Assembly (NCBI GenBank): GCA_022747635.1
Contig: JAKTNV010000001.1
Coordinates: 33,292,040-33,356,039 of the forward strand
Reading direction: 5' to 3'
DNA length: 64,000 nt
DNA from: Hetaerina americana
Lineage: Eukaryota; Arthropoda; Insecta; Odonata; Calopterygidae
Below, one piece after another: positions 22,681-34,882 of the stretch; position 1 is the first letter of the stretch; the number at the start of each line of letters is the position of its first letter. Below the pieces are notes generated by a model that ran no database searches, was not told the DNA's origin, and saw only the letters and a list, made by a program, of their open reading frames with translations. Position numbers and translations under genes: made by a program.

Positions 22681-25600
22681 TTTAGTCCTTTGGGAAATGA
22701 ATTTGGGTGGAAATAGCACAAAGATGGCCAATAAGAGATGGAAGGGGTTCATGTTGACCAGAAGGCGGGTGTCTAGGTGCGAGAACTTCGCAGTAAAAGG
22801 CCGCAAGCACGCGTGCCAGGGTGGATGTCGCCCGTGGCACTCCGATGATACCAAGAATTCCAAAAAAGGTTCATAATAACCCTGCTATCTGAAATAGGCC
22901 TTTTGTTTAATAAATACTAATCATGATCGCTCAATTGAATAAATCTGTTCTGCGATATAACTTTTCCGAGAAAACCCTGATGCCCAGGCTTTTGAGGGCA
23001 TTTGTTAATTTGTTAAATTGTTCTTGGCATTTCATGGTTTCAAAATTTCAAAGGTGATAGAGTGCAACCTCCAGTTTTCTTTGTTTAATTTTTTCCATTT
23101 TAAATTATGTACTTAAAATGCTGCTGGCATAAAATCTGCTGTGGCATACCATCGTGATGACTTGACCCCACAGTTTTGAACTCTAGTGTATTTCCTACCA
23201 TAGTAATGACACGGAGGAAATATATGTTATTCGTGGCTGAAATGTACCAGGCGAGCAGTCAAGTGCACCCAATAAAATAACGATTTGAATAATCTTCACA
23301 AAGACTTTTTCCCACCAATAATTGCCGAAAAGTTTTGCCTCTGTAATTATGAAAACATTGCATACAATTTGACCAAAGTTTGGGTCCTAAAGCATTCGTA
23401 AATAATCTGTAAAAGAGGCGAAAAACGGTTGAGGAATAGGGAAAGTCATTTTTAGATAAGGATTTAAAAAGATATATTTATGCGTGCTGGTTGAAGAGGT
23501 GAATCATGCTTATGTTACTATATTACGAATACATGATCGGTATAAAGCCTCATTTTGGATATGAGAAAACAGAACGTCTTGAGTTTCGGGTTATCGACTT
23601 TGCGGACATTAATTTTAGAGAAATATTCTGCCGGGAGACAATATTTTTTCCTAAGTCAAGATTCCTAAGAGTCCTCGCGCGTCAAGAAGATTCATTTCCC
23701 CATATGCAGTGAATTGATCTTACATAGTGCTTAGAACAAGGTGAATGGTATCGCTCTCTCATTGAAGTGCTTAAATGAGAGAAAAATCAAACAAACTCTA
23801 ATTACTATAACCACGAAATCAAAACCTGGGAGAGGAAAGAGGGGCGTCCGTCTACGGTAAAACATGACGTGATTGTCCAGAGTTAGATATTTGATTGTTC
23901 TAGCCAAAGACATGTGATAAATTCCTTTAAAAATTTTCAAAATACTTTGTGATTCAAATATATTTATTAATTATGAGCCACCTTTACAAATTTTGATCAA
24001 ATCTAGGAGTGCACAGTGCACCTCCATCCAGGTAACCATAATTAATATGCCATTGACTAATTCCTGAATTGTCTCTTTCACCAATGGAAGTTGATCTAAT
24101 CGGTATTTAAATTTTACGAAAACGCGAAAAGTAATTGCTTCGTGTATTCATATGGTTATGGTTTTTACTGCAAGATTTATGCTCATCCCTTGTATGCTTT
24201 AGGTTGAGCTTTGAAAAATTGTACTGTCTATCTACTCATAAAAATAATCCAAAAAAGTTGAATGCATTCCTTTGACATGGAATCAATGGATTCTCTTCTC
24301 GTTAGTTAATAATAAGAGTTTAGATAATTGCAACAAATAAGGCGCGTTGCAATTTCATGATCTCGAATCTAAATATTTTCCGCCCTTCTCCCTGGAAATA
24401 ATTACAATTGAGAAAAAATTCCTCTGCTGTGAAGTCAATAGGGGATTCAAGGGGAAGCAGAATCAGGCTATAAGTCCAGATGGTAATTCTTGTGGTTCGG
24501 AAAAGGCTGAAATTTGGATTTGTTTATCAAATGGCGTGGAAATATTATTGTGTTCACGACAATGTAAATGAATAATTGGAATATTTTATTCTTTGAAAAT
24601 TGGCGTAGGGTGACATATTTTATTATTGTCACTTTGTGTAAATTGCAAAAACCTCTATCCTAATGGTTATAATAATTATTTTTTCCTTTTTTGATAACAG
24701 TTATAAGATATCAGATATTATTTTTATGTAGGTATCTATTACACATTTGCAGACTAGAAAACTGGAGTTATTGCAAAAATCTGACAAAAAAGGGGAAACT
24801 GCACATTTTTCTGATGTCGTAATATTCATTCCTCATTAATTTAATGAACACAGTATTTGGGAAAATTTCCGAAGGTTGGATTTGCACCAATGGAGGTAAA
24901 AATCATAAGAGGACTGCGCAGGCCGTTCTCCACAGCTCACATCATGCTAATCATGAGCTCACATTATGTTATTCAGTCCACTGAGCCAGGATATTGAAAA
25001 TGCTTCACAAAAAATAAGCTCTCTCTTTTGAGCTTTCACACAATTATGTCAGAAATCGTGGTCAAAATTTCAATATGATTGTATTTCGGGTAAAATTCTC
25101 CTCATAAATTTCTTAGACAAGTAGGGAAAAATGCCTCTCAGATTTACTCAAATTTGAGTTTCATGCGACAGTTATTTTACCAGCAGATTTTCTTTGAATG
25201 TTAAAGAGATAGTTTTGTTACCACCAGACAAGACTTTTCAATAAAAATGAAAGCCAGTAGAAGAAGCCTTCATTTAAACAGGAAAATAACGTTCTTCTGG
25301 AAGCTTCATATCCATTTATTTGGGTGAAAACTTGTTCCTTCCTGACAAGCGGTGGCTAAACTAGTCGACTGAAAGTCGTTGATGAAACAGTAAGCGAGAT
25401 GAATTATTTTCAGAGGACTGAAAACCCCATTTCAGACAAATGGCTTATACTTATGCGTCATAACCGTTGAATTGACAATTTAAACTGACTCAGACTTAGC
25501 GTAGCTCAGACATAACGTAGCTCAAAACTCTTCTTAGCCTTTAGAGATGCATTGTCAATGCCGGGATATAGCATTACCGTGGAGCCAGCCGATTTACCAC

Positions 25601-28599
25601 TCGATCGACTGTAGCATGTATACTGAGACGATCGAAGCAAACCATCGCGAGTATTTCGAATGTTTTCATACTTAAGCTTTGTAATTCAATGTGTGCGCAT
25701 TTATGAAGACCTTTTGATTTGCATTTTGCGAACTAAACTCAATTTAGTAGTGTTTAAATTAGGAAAATATCTCCTAATCAAAAGTTTTCTGTGGTAGCGG
25801 TGAATGATCTAGACACGGCGGCGCCCATTATCGACAGTTTTATAGCTGGTGCATCAACTTAATGTCCGTCGCCTTTGGATTAATTGACGACATGCATAAA
25901 ATCGTGTTTACACTTAGGTATTTACTTAGGTATTTACAAAGAAAATAAAGTTTTCTTTGGGAAGAAAGTAATTATCTCGCAAAATTCTTGCTAAATATAT
26001 TCGGATACTTGTTTCACGGCTGGATTGCGGTAATTCGCAAGATTAGTTACAATCCTTTTGGGAAAATTTTCAACAACTCCGCTAATGATAATGGACTATT
26101 AGCGGGAAAAAATACATTTGAAACACCCAAATCAAACTATGACAAATAGTGGTCAAAGCAAGTTCTTTTTATGTATTACAAGGAAAGGCCGTAAAATATT
26201 GTATTGGTAATTAACTTAGATAACCAAATGTTTTAACGACGTCCGCTCATCAGAGCTGACCGTTTGGGCAAACAAGAAGTGACAAAAGCCGCCGGGTGAA
26301 GGCACTTAAAAATATTTCAATCTTGTCATTTTGGAAAATTTATTTAACATTAATGACTTTATTTTATATAAATGCGTCAACGAAAAGGAAATGTTTTATA
26401 CCAGGGCAATTTGAAATTCATTTGCTCAACTAAAGTGAATTTGGACTCGTGCACCAAACGTAAATGAAAGAAAATTGTGAGTTTATCATTAATGGTCTCT
26501 TAGCGCTAGTCTTTAAAGTAAGAATAGCGCATGTATGGAGAGAGTAATTTACTAGTGATAACAAAATTTTATCATTTTTTTTCATCACCTGCACGTAAAT
26601 ACATGTTGCGATTCCGCTTTCAGCCACAAATCACATAATTACCGGATGTGTCATTGAGACAGTGAGTTCCTAATTATTCTTGATTATCAGTCGTTTCCTT
26701 CTTTCTTTTCACTCCTTTTTTATAATCCAATCATTCCAATTCGTAGATGAGCCATTGCAAATTACCTTTTAATTTTACCCGTTTACTCTTGCCCGTTCTA
26801 TTCTAAGATGTACTCTACGTAGCATTAATATAAACCCACCAAGCAACCTTCGGAATCCCAATAGAGGTTAGGTTTTGCAAATACATCGTATCTACAGTGC
26901 CTTGTACACAGCACGGGGCAACTATTTCAAGAAAAATTGGGATCCGATTCAAAACCCAATCATTAGTTTCCCTTTGTATTTTCTTTCGCAATTCGTTAAA
27001 TATTCCTTAACCTCTTCGTAATGTTACGCTTGCGATGACTCAACCCATTTTGAAACCAGAAATAAGCATATTTTTCAATGAAGTCACTATTCCGGGCAAA
27101 AATAACTCTTCTGAGAATTTCCCACAAAATTGTCCCTGTCATCTCTATTGTACTAAAATAAAACTAAATCGCATGAAAAAGGCGTGGCGCACAGTCGAAT
27201 GATTCTGTAAGAGGAGCACTATCTTTCCAGTTCGCCGCTAAAATGCTTCCATAATTGGTATGCGGGATACGTATGAAAATATATGGATCCGATGTGAGCA
27301 AGAGTTATGATATAAAGAATTTTTTGTACAAAGGACGCTGAGTACATATGAGCTGAGTTGGTTTTAAGCATCTTTGTTGTGGTATTGATACTTTTAGAGT
27401 ACTTTTTATACCATTACCTATTCTAGCACTCCTGTCTAGCTCATCACGCGGATACGTAAAAGACATGTGTTTTTCCTCCACTCCCTAAACTTATTCCCTT
27501 AAAACACGATCATATGGCAGGTAATTAACGCATTTATTGCCCTTGTACGTTTTTTAGACACACGATGGAAACAAAATGGAGCTGTCGGAAATGAAGTGTA
27601 CCTACGGACGTTCCAGAATGCATCAATTTTAAATGAGCTTGATCGCTATATTTTATAGGGCCAAATATTTCATGGGGGGAATGTGCTACGGTCGGTTATA
27701 AAATATGCTTCGAACGGACGTGCTCGGACACAAAATTAATTAAACACATTGTAAAATTTATCTTTATGCTCATCAACGTGTCAAGTTTGGCTAATATCCA
27801 TTGGATTCGGGGAGTTAAGGGGAGGCAGGCGTGCCTACACTCAGTGAAATAAATATTCAACTATCAAATGAAAAATTTATCAATCATTCAATTATCCAGA
27901 TTCCAAAAGCAGAGCGGTCGAATTATCTTGTCGACCTCGGTACGCTCAGTCAATTAATTTTACATTTATTATCGGAGCAAAAAGAGGCTGTATTGTTCTC
28001 GTTGCGTAAATTAGAGCGAATTATTTACACATGAACGAATAAATCCCTGTATAAACATGTTGAAATTTTGTACCCAACTGATATTATTAGACAAACAAAA
28101 TTAAATTCATTAGCAATGAGAGAATGAAAAGACCTTTATGTGATGGCGTTTAAGGGAAATCGACGCATGTCATTTTAAATGATAAAATTCATTATTTTAA
28201 TATAAAGTATGGAATTTAGAGCATTAATTTGGTAAATTATAAGATTGAACATATACCAAAGTTGCTGTACTCACGCATCTCTCTAAGCTAAAGTTCAGGG
28301 TAACTTCTTTTCAAGCATCTCGTGACGTTTTCCGATCACAGAAGCAAAAATCATTTAAAAAATTATAGTATGCGTTGCATAATATTCGCATCGCATGAAA
28401 TGAATAATGAGTGTACTGAACGCGGGGAAAACACTTGCTATGGATATTCATCTCGAAAATGTTATTTCATTCTCGATCACAATGAATTCAACTTGGGTGG
28501 ATTACGGATTACATTTAGACTAAGCAAGTCGCGTCTAAGTATTTCATGATTTAAATCATTTAGTACCTAGCTAATGCAGTCAGGCTTGCAATTTTATGC
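22681..28599 (+). other. Long AT-rich intronic stretch
   Basis: Nearly 6 kb without a recognisable exon or element. Minor direct repeats are visible: ACTTAGGTATTT occurs twice in tandem near 25913-25937, and AGCTCACAT/AGCTCACAT occurs near 24936 and 24956. Short open frames (23506, 24347, 27831) have no family motifs. Confidence 0.5.
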
Positions 28600-28748
28600 A
28601 CAATCAACAATATGACGACGTGGAACTAGAAATACAAGACAATGCAACCAATTGAATGTGTAAAAATCATTCGCCTTGACCGAAATTCTAGCCCGGATCC
28701 TTCGATGTTCGGTCAAGTGCTTTAGCCAGTTAAGCTATCTTCAGTTAA
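28600..28748 (-). repeat. tRNA-derived SINE copy B (antisense)
   Basis: Read on the minus strand it gives an A-box region TAGCTTAACTGGCTAAAGCA, a B-box region GATCCGGGCTAGAATTTCGG, then GGTCAAGGCGAATGATTTTT and a body start with GTTGCATTG. This matches copies A and C in the same order, but in the opposite direction to copy C. The body diverges or is truncated beyond about 28635. Confidence 0.75.
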
Positions 28749-28945
28749 GACGCCTCATCTTCAGTGGCTAAGCACTCGGCCGGGCGTCGAGGGATCCGGG
28801 TTTGAATCCCGGTCAAGGTGAATGAATTTTACATTTCGAAATTGTTGCATTATGATGCACATTATCGGATAACTCTGTGAAAAGTTACTGCCATGGTATC
28901 TCTCGCAGTATCTTTGAATTTAAGAAATGTTAGGATTTGACAAAA
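28749..28945 (+). repeat. tRNA-derived SINE copy C
   Basis: AAGCACTCGGCCGGGCGTCG (28770-28789) and a good B box GGGTTTGAATCCC (28798-28810) form the head. The body GGTCAAGGTGAATGAATTTT and CGAAATTGTTGCATTATGATG continues to TCTCTCGCAGTATCTTTG. It abuts copy B head-to-head, so the two Pol III promoters diverge. Confidence 0.8.
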
Positions 28946-30130
28946 ATGGGCTAGTGATTCAAATTAAAAAAAATTGTCCTTATATATCCCATACCATGAG
29001 GATATATCAAATGCTTTTTAAAACAACAGCTTATATTTTAGAAATATTACCTAATTAGTATCAGTTAAGTTTTGACCACGATTGTCCAATCGTGGTTTGA
29101 ATTAGTTTTAAAAGATTTGACTTCTTGGAGCATTCATGGGGAAAACTTGAAAGAAAAACTCGTGTTTTCAGCCATACGTGAGTATTCCGGTATGTTAAAG
29201 TTTCAACGCCCATAAACGCAAGAAACACGACGTATTAAATATAACTTATGGTGATATGCTGTCAAGTTGTTCGTTGCGAGGTTTCAATGTGATTTCGTGG
29301 CTGGTGTCTGGTGGGTGGTTTTTGGAAGGGTATTCGCTGGCAGACGCCGAGGACTCACCTTTCGTGCTAAAACTGGAAAAGCTTAGATGCGAAAACATTT
29401 TCGTGTGCCAAACGAGGTCATAGGTTTATTTTTGAAAATATTTATATCTTCTGCTATGAATGATACATCTGCTGTCAAGAACGCTAAAATAAAGCATTAA
29501 AATTTAGTGAGATTTTTTATTTTCTTCCCCCCGCTTAATGCATTTATGTTTTATTTAGAAAAATGTCATCACGATCGATTGATTTTTTTCGCCGTCAATC
29601 ACAGCTCTCCACTTTTCCGTCGCGATAAGCAAGTGGATAAGCGTTGAACTAGGCTGCTATTAACTCTAGTACCTGAAGTGCTACACGCATTTACTGCTTA
29701 CCCATTTATTTATTTATCCTCCTGCTATGCCTGCACCCACGAAAGACTGTGTTAATTAAACAAATCGGAATATCAATTAAATGAGGTTTAATTTTCTCTT
29801 CAAACTTTGTGAAATAAATTTTTAATGCTTCAGTATTGCTTGCTACGGAAGTCTTCCGGGAAATTTGGCGCACTTTCCTTTTCCTATTCTTATTATACCT
29901 AAAATAAGTAATACCGGTGCACTGTCACCCCATTTTGTCAATGGTGACTTATGATACTAGCGACATGCGTAAATGTTACTAGTTTTGGCAAAATTTTAAT
30001 AGTCTCGGCATGCTCTTGCTAGCGTCGATAAAGGCCATCCAGCACCAAACACCCTCGGTATTTATCGACAAAAGCTTACTGGTCTCGAGTTACAATTAAT
30101 TAATTGTATACCTATACTCTCACTATTGTG
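28946..30130 (+). other. Rx intron, AT-rich, one short hairpin
   Basis: A 10-bp perfect inverted repeat (ACCACGATTG / CAATCGTGGT, arms 29075-29084 and 29087-29096, 2-nt loop) is the only structure noted. Confidence 0.5.
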
Positions 30131-30430
30131 TTCCCTAGCGTTTATGTCTGCTGGAGTGCTCTTGTGGATCTGGCGAAATGAGGGAACCAGAAGCAATAGA
30201 GGACGGGATATATGAATGCATTAGCGTCAGGCTTTTGGCTGGAGGGAAACGATGTGACGACATAAATGTCGGGATATGAAGAAGAAAGGAGGGAGGGAAA
30301 GGTGACGCGGAGGAGGGGACTCTCGCGAGCGATCCCCGCGCTGCGGCGAGGCTCTGTATTCCCAGCGGCGGTCCCCGCCCGTCTCCCCACTCCACTGACC
30401 ACTCAATGACTGCCCCGACGGCATTTGTAT
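30131..30430 (+). other. GC-richer island, possible regulatory element
   Basis: Complex sequence becoming purine-rich then CpG-rich (30310-30385). It contains the palindrome CGACATAAATGTCG (30258-30271). The overlapping antisense frames are low-complexity and unconvincing. Confidence 0.4.
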
Positions 30431-32215
30431 CTCTCTCTCTCTGATGGAATTCTACGTCGAGAAAGATAAAGAGTGAGGGAAATAATGCGCTTGTTGAGTG
30501 TACAGAATTGTTAGGTGAAATTTAAGAGGAAGACGGGTGGACTATCTAACTTTTAGACAGTAGGAGATACGGGTACCTGAGACGCCAGCTACACCTATTT
30601 TCAGTGTCGCAGATACCGGAGTACTCGGGTAGCAACCTCCCTAATTTGTTTCAAATATTACATTGCGAGGAAGAAGGAAAAAGTTGCTTATTCTCCAAGG
30701 ATGAAATAGATCTACTACAGGTTTCCTATTGATTAAGCATACAGATCTAAACCACAATTATTTAGTTGGCTACTGTAGGCAAGATCTATATCATTTATTT
30801 TTACTCCTTACTCCTCACGTCGAACAACTGTGAAATAAGGCCGTTTTAAACAGTTTGAGAATTTGCCGAGATCAGTTAAATGTAAGCGAAATTGATTCAT
30901 TTTATATCATATACAGGCGAAATATCTATGGAAAACGGTAAAAAGTTGAGCAAATATGGCCAATGCCGATGTTTCAACTTTCCCTGAAAAGCAATTCATC
31001 AAATCGTCTGCCAATTTTCGCGACCATTTCATTTTATGTGCAAATACGTGCTAATCGTAACGTTACTATATATTTACGCTTTATGGTGATTAATTAATTG
31101 AAAGGTGAAATATTGAAATAAAATTCCAATCTTGCATAGCAGACTGCCTACTATTTATGACCACGCAAAGTGGCCGATAACAAAATATTCAAGCCGTATA
31201 TTAACTGCCAAATAGAACCGTATTTACGCCGCTGTTTAGATGATAAACTTGAAATGTTTATACGCTCAACGAAGCTTCGAACATCAGTCATACTTGAATT
31301 TATTCGGTAAAGCTGTTTGCATTATCCATTCACAATAAGGGAATACCTACATAAATGTGCATATAAATGACAAAATGTGTGCGTTTAATTAGAAAAAAAA
31401 TATCCGTTTCAAAATACAAAAAAATTGAAGTCCAAAAACCAAGTGATTAAAAAATTATACTAGGAAAATAAATTATAAGACTTTGAATAATAAATGGAAA
31501 TAAAATGGTAATTAAATTAATTATTTTGAGTTTTTCAGGTATAATATGGAAAAAAATCTGATGAGCCATGAAATTATCTCTGCTAGTGAAATATTTTGCT
31601 AGCAATCATTCAGTGATGCTATATTTAAATACCATAAAATTCATTCTAAAAAGTTAATTATAAAATTACGGAATATTTATAATTGCCTTGGAGGATTTGG
31701 ACAAAGGTATTTGTCAGAGTTTATAATGATAAGCAAAAAATAAAGCAAAGCTTTTGAGAGTCAATTCAGGTTTGAAGACCCATCAACAATATATGATGTT
31801 CGATCAATTCATTTCGTTATATTGTTGCCATGCCATGTTGCCGTAGGAAGGTAACTTATTGAAATTGTCAATCAATGGTTTATCTTAATTCGGTACGGGA
31901 ATTATATTATGGAACCAACAAATGCCGTATTGAAGTAGTGGCTAAATATAATGTGTTATTCTCGACGTTCCTCGGCTACCAAGCTAATTTTGAATAAATA
32001 AGGGAAATGGGAAAATATTTCTCGCGTTTCAGTCTCGTCTCTCGCGTCTCTAGATGACGAGCCGGGAGTAACTACGCCGTGAGATACCGATTATTCCGGA
32101 ATGTGTGGTGGATTTTGTCTTCCGCTGACTGAATTTAAATATAAATAGAGGGGTCTGGGCACATCGTGGATGAACATCTCGCGGGAGTAAACGTAATTAG
32201 CTAAGGAGATTTATA
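30431..32215 (+). other. Rx intron, AT-rich
   Basis: No exon, RNA or mobile element was recognised. Confidence 0.5.
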
Positions 32216-32800
32216 TTTTTATCGTTCTTGGTGAGGGACGCTTTTGAATCTAAACCAGGCAAGTGGACGAGAGCCATGAGGGAGAGGGGGTTGGCGGAAA
32301 TACATTGCGTTGGGTGGAGGTGGGACATGTACATTTACGGAGGCAAGGGGGAGGAATCCGCCGCCGGTGCCACGGTCTACGGTTGAGCTCCGACGCGGAG
32401 AGAGTTGTGGGTGGGTGGACGGGGGGGTTTGGAGGGGAGGAAAACGCATATCGGCGGAGTTTCCTGCGTGGGCCGGGTTATGTGTGTGTGTGTGTGTGGG
32501 GAGGGGGAGTGAAAAGGGAAGAGGATGAACCGAGTGAATTAAAAAAAAAGGAAAAACGATTAATTTTCACCCGGGCGTTAACAAACAAGCGAGTTTGGAA
32601 TTTCGCTGCAATTAAGCCCCGCCCACGTAAACGTCCCCCCCCTCCTCAACCTCCCCTCAATTCCCCAAATGGTGATTGTTTTTTCATTTCGATTCCGCCG
32701 CGGAAAAAATAATTGCGTCAGCGAGGGGTTTTTGAAGGATATGTAAGAGATAGAATAGGATGGGAGGGAGAGGTGCGGGGGTGATCGTGAGCGATGGTCA
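32216..32800 (+). other. GC/purine-rich island with complex core
   Basis: A purine-rich part (32270-32520) includes a (GT)n tract at 32480-32498. It is followed by a complex segment at 32540-32720 with ACGATTAATTTTC, a GC-box-like CCCCGCCCACG and AATTGCGTCAGC. The open frames match nothing known. The complex segment is a plausible enhancer piece. Confidence 0.4.
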
Positions 32801-33560
32801 CTCGCGTGAATCGTGGGCATGTCGTTTCTGAGGTGGACCTAGGGGTGGAAAACACGGCGTGCTTTAATATTTGACGTGGCCTTAAAAATTCAGTAACCTA
32901 TCGCCTACCATTAAAGTAACATACATCTGAAATTGCTGACGCGCCTTCAAGCAGGACTGCAGCTAATACAGGTATGCTGTAAAAAAATATTTTCTTTCGA
33001 GTATCTCTTGCCGCTGTTACAAACTTGTAAAATGACGTTGGTCGACACAAAATAAATAAAGTTTTCATCGCCAAAACTAAAGGCATAGTGTGAACCAAAG
33101 TTTTCCTAGAAGTTATGTCATCCATCCATTCTATATGAGCGGATCAAATAATCTGCGCGATGGCATGTCCAAAAGCTCCCAAGCCTGTTTTGAGATGGTG
33201 ACCTTCAAGTTTGAGTCTATCTAATTCCTTCAGCGATTAGCATCGGATAGCATATCCATCCATTAGGATAGTATATGGCGAGATAATATGGATACGCTTG
33301 GATCCGAAGGGAGAGTTGGTAAAAAGGATGAGCGCTAGAGAGAAACTTTAAAAATGCATCACCTTTATACCCTCATGTGTGTGTGTGTGTGTGTATTCCA
33401 TTACGTGTGCTGTCGGTGAGTTTGTATGTGTGCGTGTGTGTGAGCAACACGAGCCGTTATATTGCTATTATTAGTATTATTAGCTGTCCATCCGAGAAGC
33501 GCCAAATTGAATTTTGCCCTTTTTTTTACTCGCCGAAAATTTTCCGATCACGCACGGTTT
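32801..33560 (+). other. Noncoding stretch with GT tracts
   Basis: Imperfect (GT)n tracts lie at 33375-33394 and 33424-33441. Nothing else was recognised. Confidence 0.5.
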
Positions 33561-33960
33561 GAGCGAATGAGGGAGGGAGAGAGGTAGGCGGGTTGTTTTT
33601 TTCATTTTATCTTCCCTAAATCCCCTCTATTTCCCACGGCGACGAATAAATAAAGAAGAGTTTGGGTGCATCGGGGCGTGAGATGGGCTGAGAGGTTGTT
33701 TCATGGGTGTAGGAGTTTGTGTGTGTATATGTTTTGGGGGGTGGTGGAGTTTGGGGATAGAGGATTGGATGTGCTGGGAAGTGGGAGAAGAGGAAGGGAG
33801 AGAGAGCCCGAAGTGTGGATGAGTGGGTGAGGGACACGCGGAGGAGGATGGGGAAAGATGAAGGGGGAAGAGGGTTTATTTTGTGGGTGGTAAAGGCCCT
33901 CGCGAAACCAGGATCGGCTCGGGACGGGAAAAACTGGGGGTGAGGAGATGGACACCAAAA
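33561..33960 (+). other. Purine-rich (GA) island
   Basis: The plus strand is GA-rich through 33840, preceded by a short complex segment at 33485-33560. The antisense Ser/Pro-rich open frames are composition artefacts. Confidence 0.5.
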
Positions 33961-34740
33961 GGTTCGATTTTAATAGTTACGAAGTCTGCGACAGTGTTTC
34001 GATCCGATGAAATTGTAAATTTTACGATGGTTCCCGAAGGGCAAAGCTTGCCGAACATTTTATGGCACAGTTCGCGTGAGGCTGTCGTCGTTCACTCCTC
34101 TGTAAAGCGAAGAGGCTCGTGTAGGTTATGTGCTCATAGGTGTTGTCTGATGAGCTAAGATAAGGAAACCGTTCAATCTCGATGAATCCTAGGAATTAGA
34201 CTGAGGCGCTTAGAAGGATACAGACCACAAGGGCTCCATTAGAAATATTATTTTAGCAGGCCGGACCATGGTTAGAAAATTGATGATGATATTGCTGTTA
34301 CGTTAGAGTTCTGTTCACGTTTTCCATTATAAATTTCACGATCGTAACAGCTTCAAATACTCCAACACTAGCATTATTAGTTTAAGACTTGAATAGACAG
34401 CATTTTTTCAATGGTCTTGTAACAAAATATCTTTGCGTTATTTCCTGATGTAGTTCATTATAAATCTTCATCTACACAACACCATAAAAGCCGTCGCATG
34501 GATGCGTGGCAAGAGGTATTAGGTCACCAGTCATACTTCACCTACTACAATACTTTCATGGGCACAAGACACCCCGTGATCCACCAAGACGGCACGTGGA
34601 AGGGGCGTGATTAAACACACCATTCATTCAACAGCCATTATACACATTACAATTGTCATACTGTTAGCAACTACTCCACTCACAGCACAAAGAAAAAATA
34701 AGGAAATCAATAAAAAAGGGCAGGCTCACGTGAAACTGAG
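33961..34740 (+). other. Noncoding stretch
   Basis: No gene was recognised. The sequence immediately before 34747 may include more of the LINE relic, but I cannot align it by eye. Confidence 0.4.
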
Positions 34741-34746
34741 TAAAAA

Positions 34747-34879
34747 ATTATCAGATAGCAGTCAACGCCTTGTATTAGTAGATGGTTCAATTTCTCATTA
34801 TGTAAAAGTAACATCTGACGTCCCTCAGGGTAGCGTAATTGGCCCTTTCCTTTTTCTTATTTTCATTGCTGATATCACT
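34747..34879 (+). pseudogene. Non-LTR retrotransposon (LINE) reverse transcriptase relic
   Basis: The translated segment SSQRLVLVDGSISHYVKVTS then DVPQGSVIGPFLFLIFIADI matches the conserved reverse-transcriptase block around [20 protein letters not shown] of Jockey/CR1-type LINEs. A stop follows directly, and no YxDD catalytic box, endonuclease or 3' tail was found nearby. This is a short 5'- and 3'-truncated relic. The clade is uncertain. Confidence 0.85.
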
Positions 34880-34882
34880 TAA

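Noticed and set aside
28749..28830. Functional tRNA gene.
   Set aside because: The acceptor stem and anticodon arm do not close, the A box is degraded, and the body continues as a SINE shared with two other copies.
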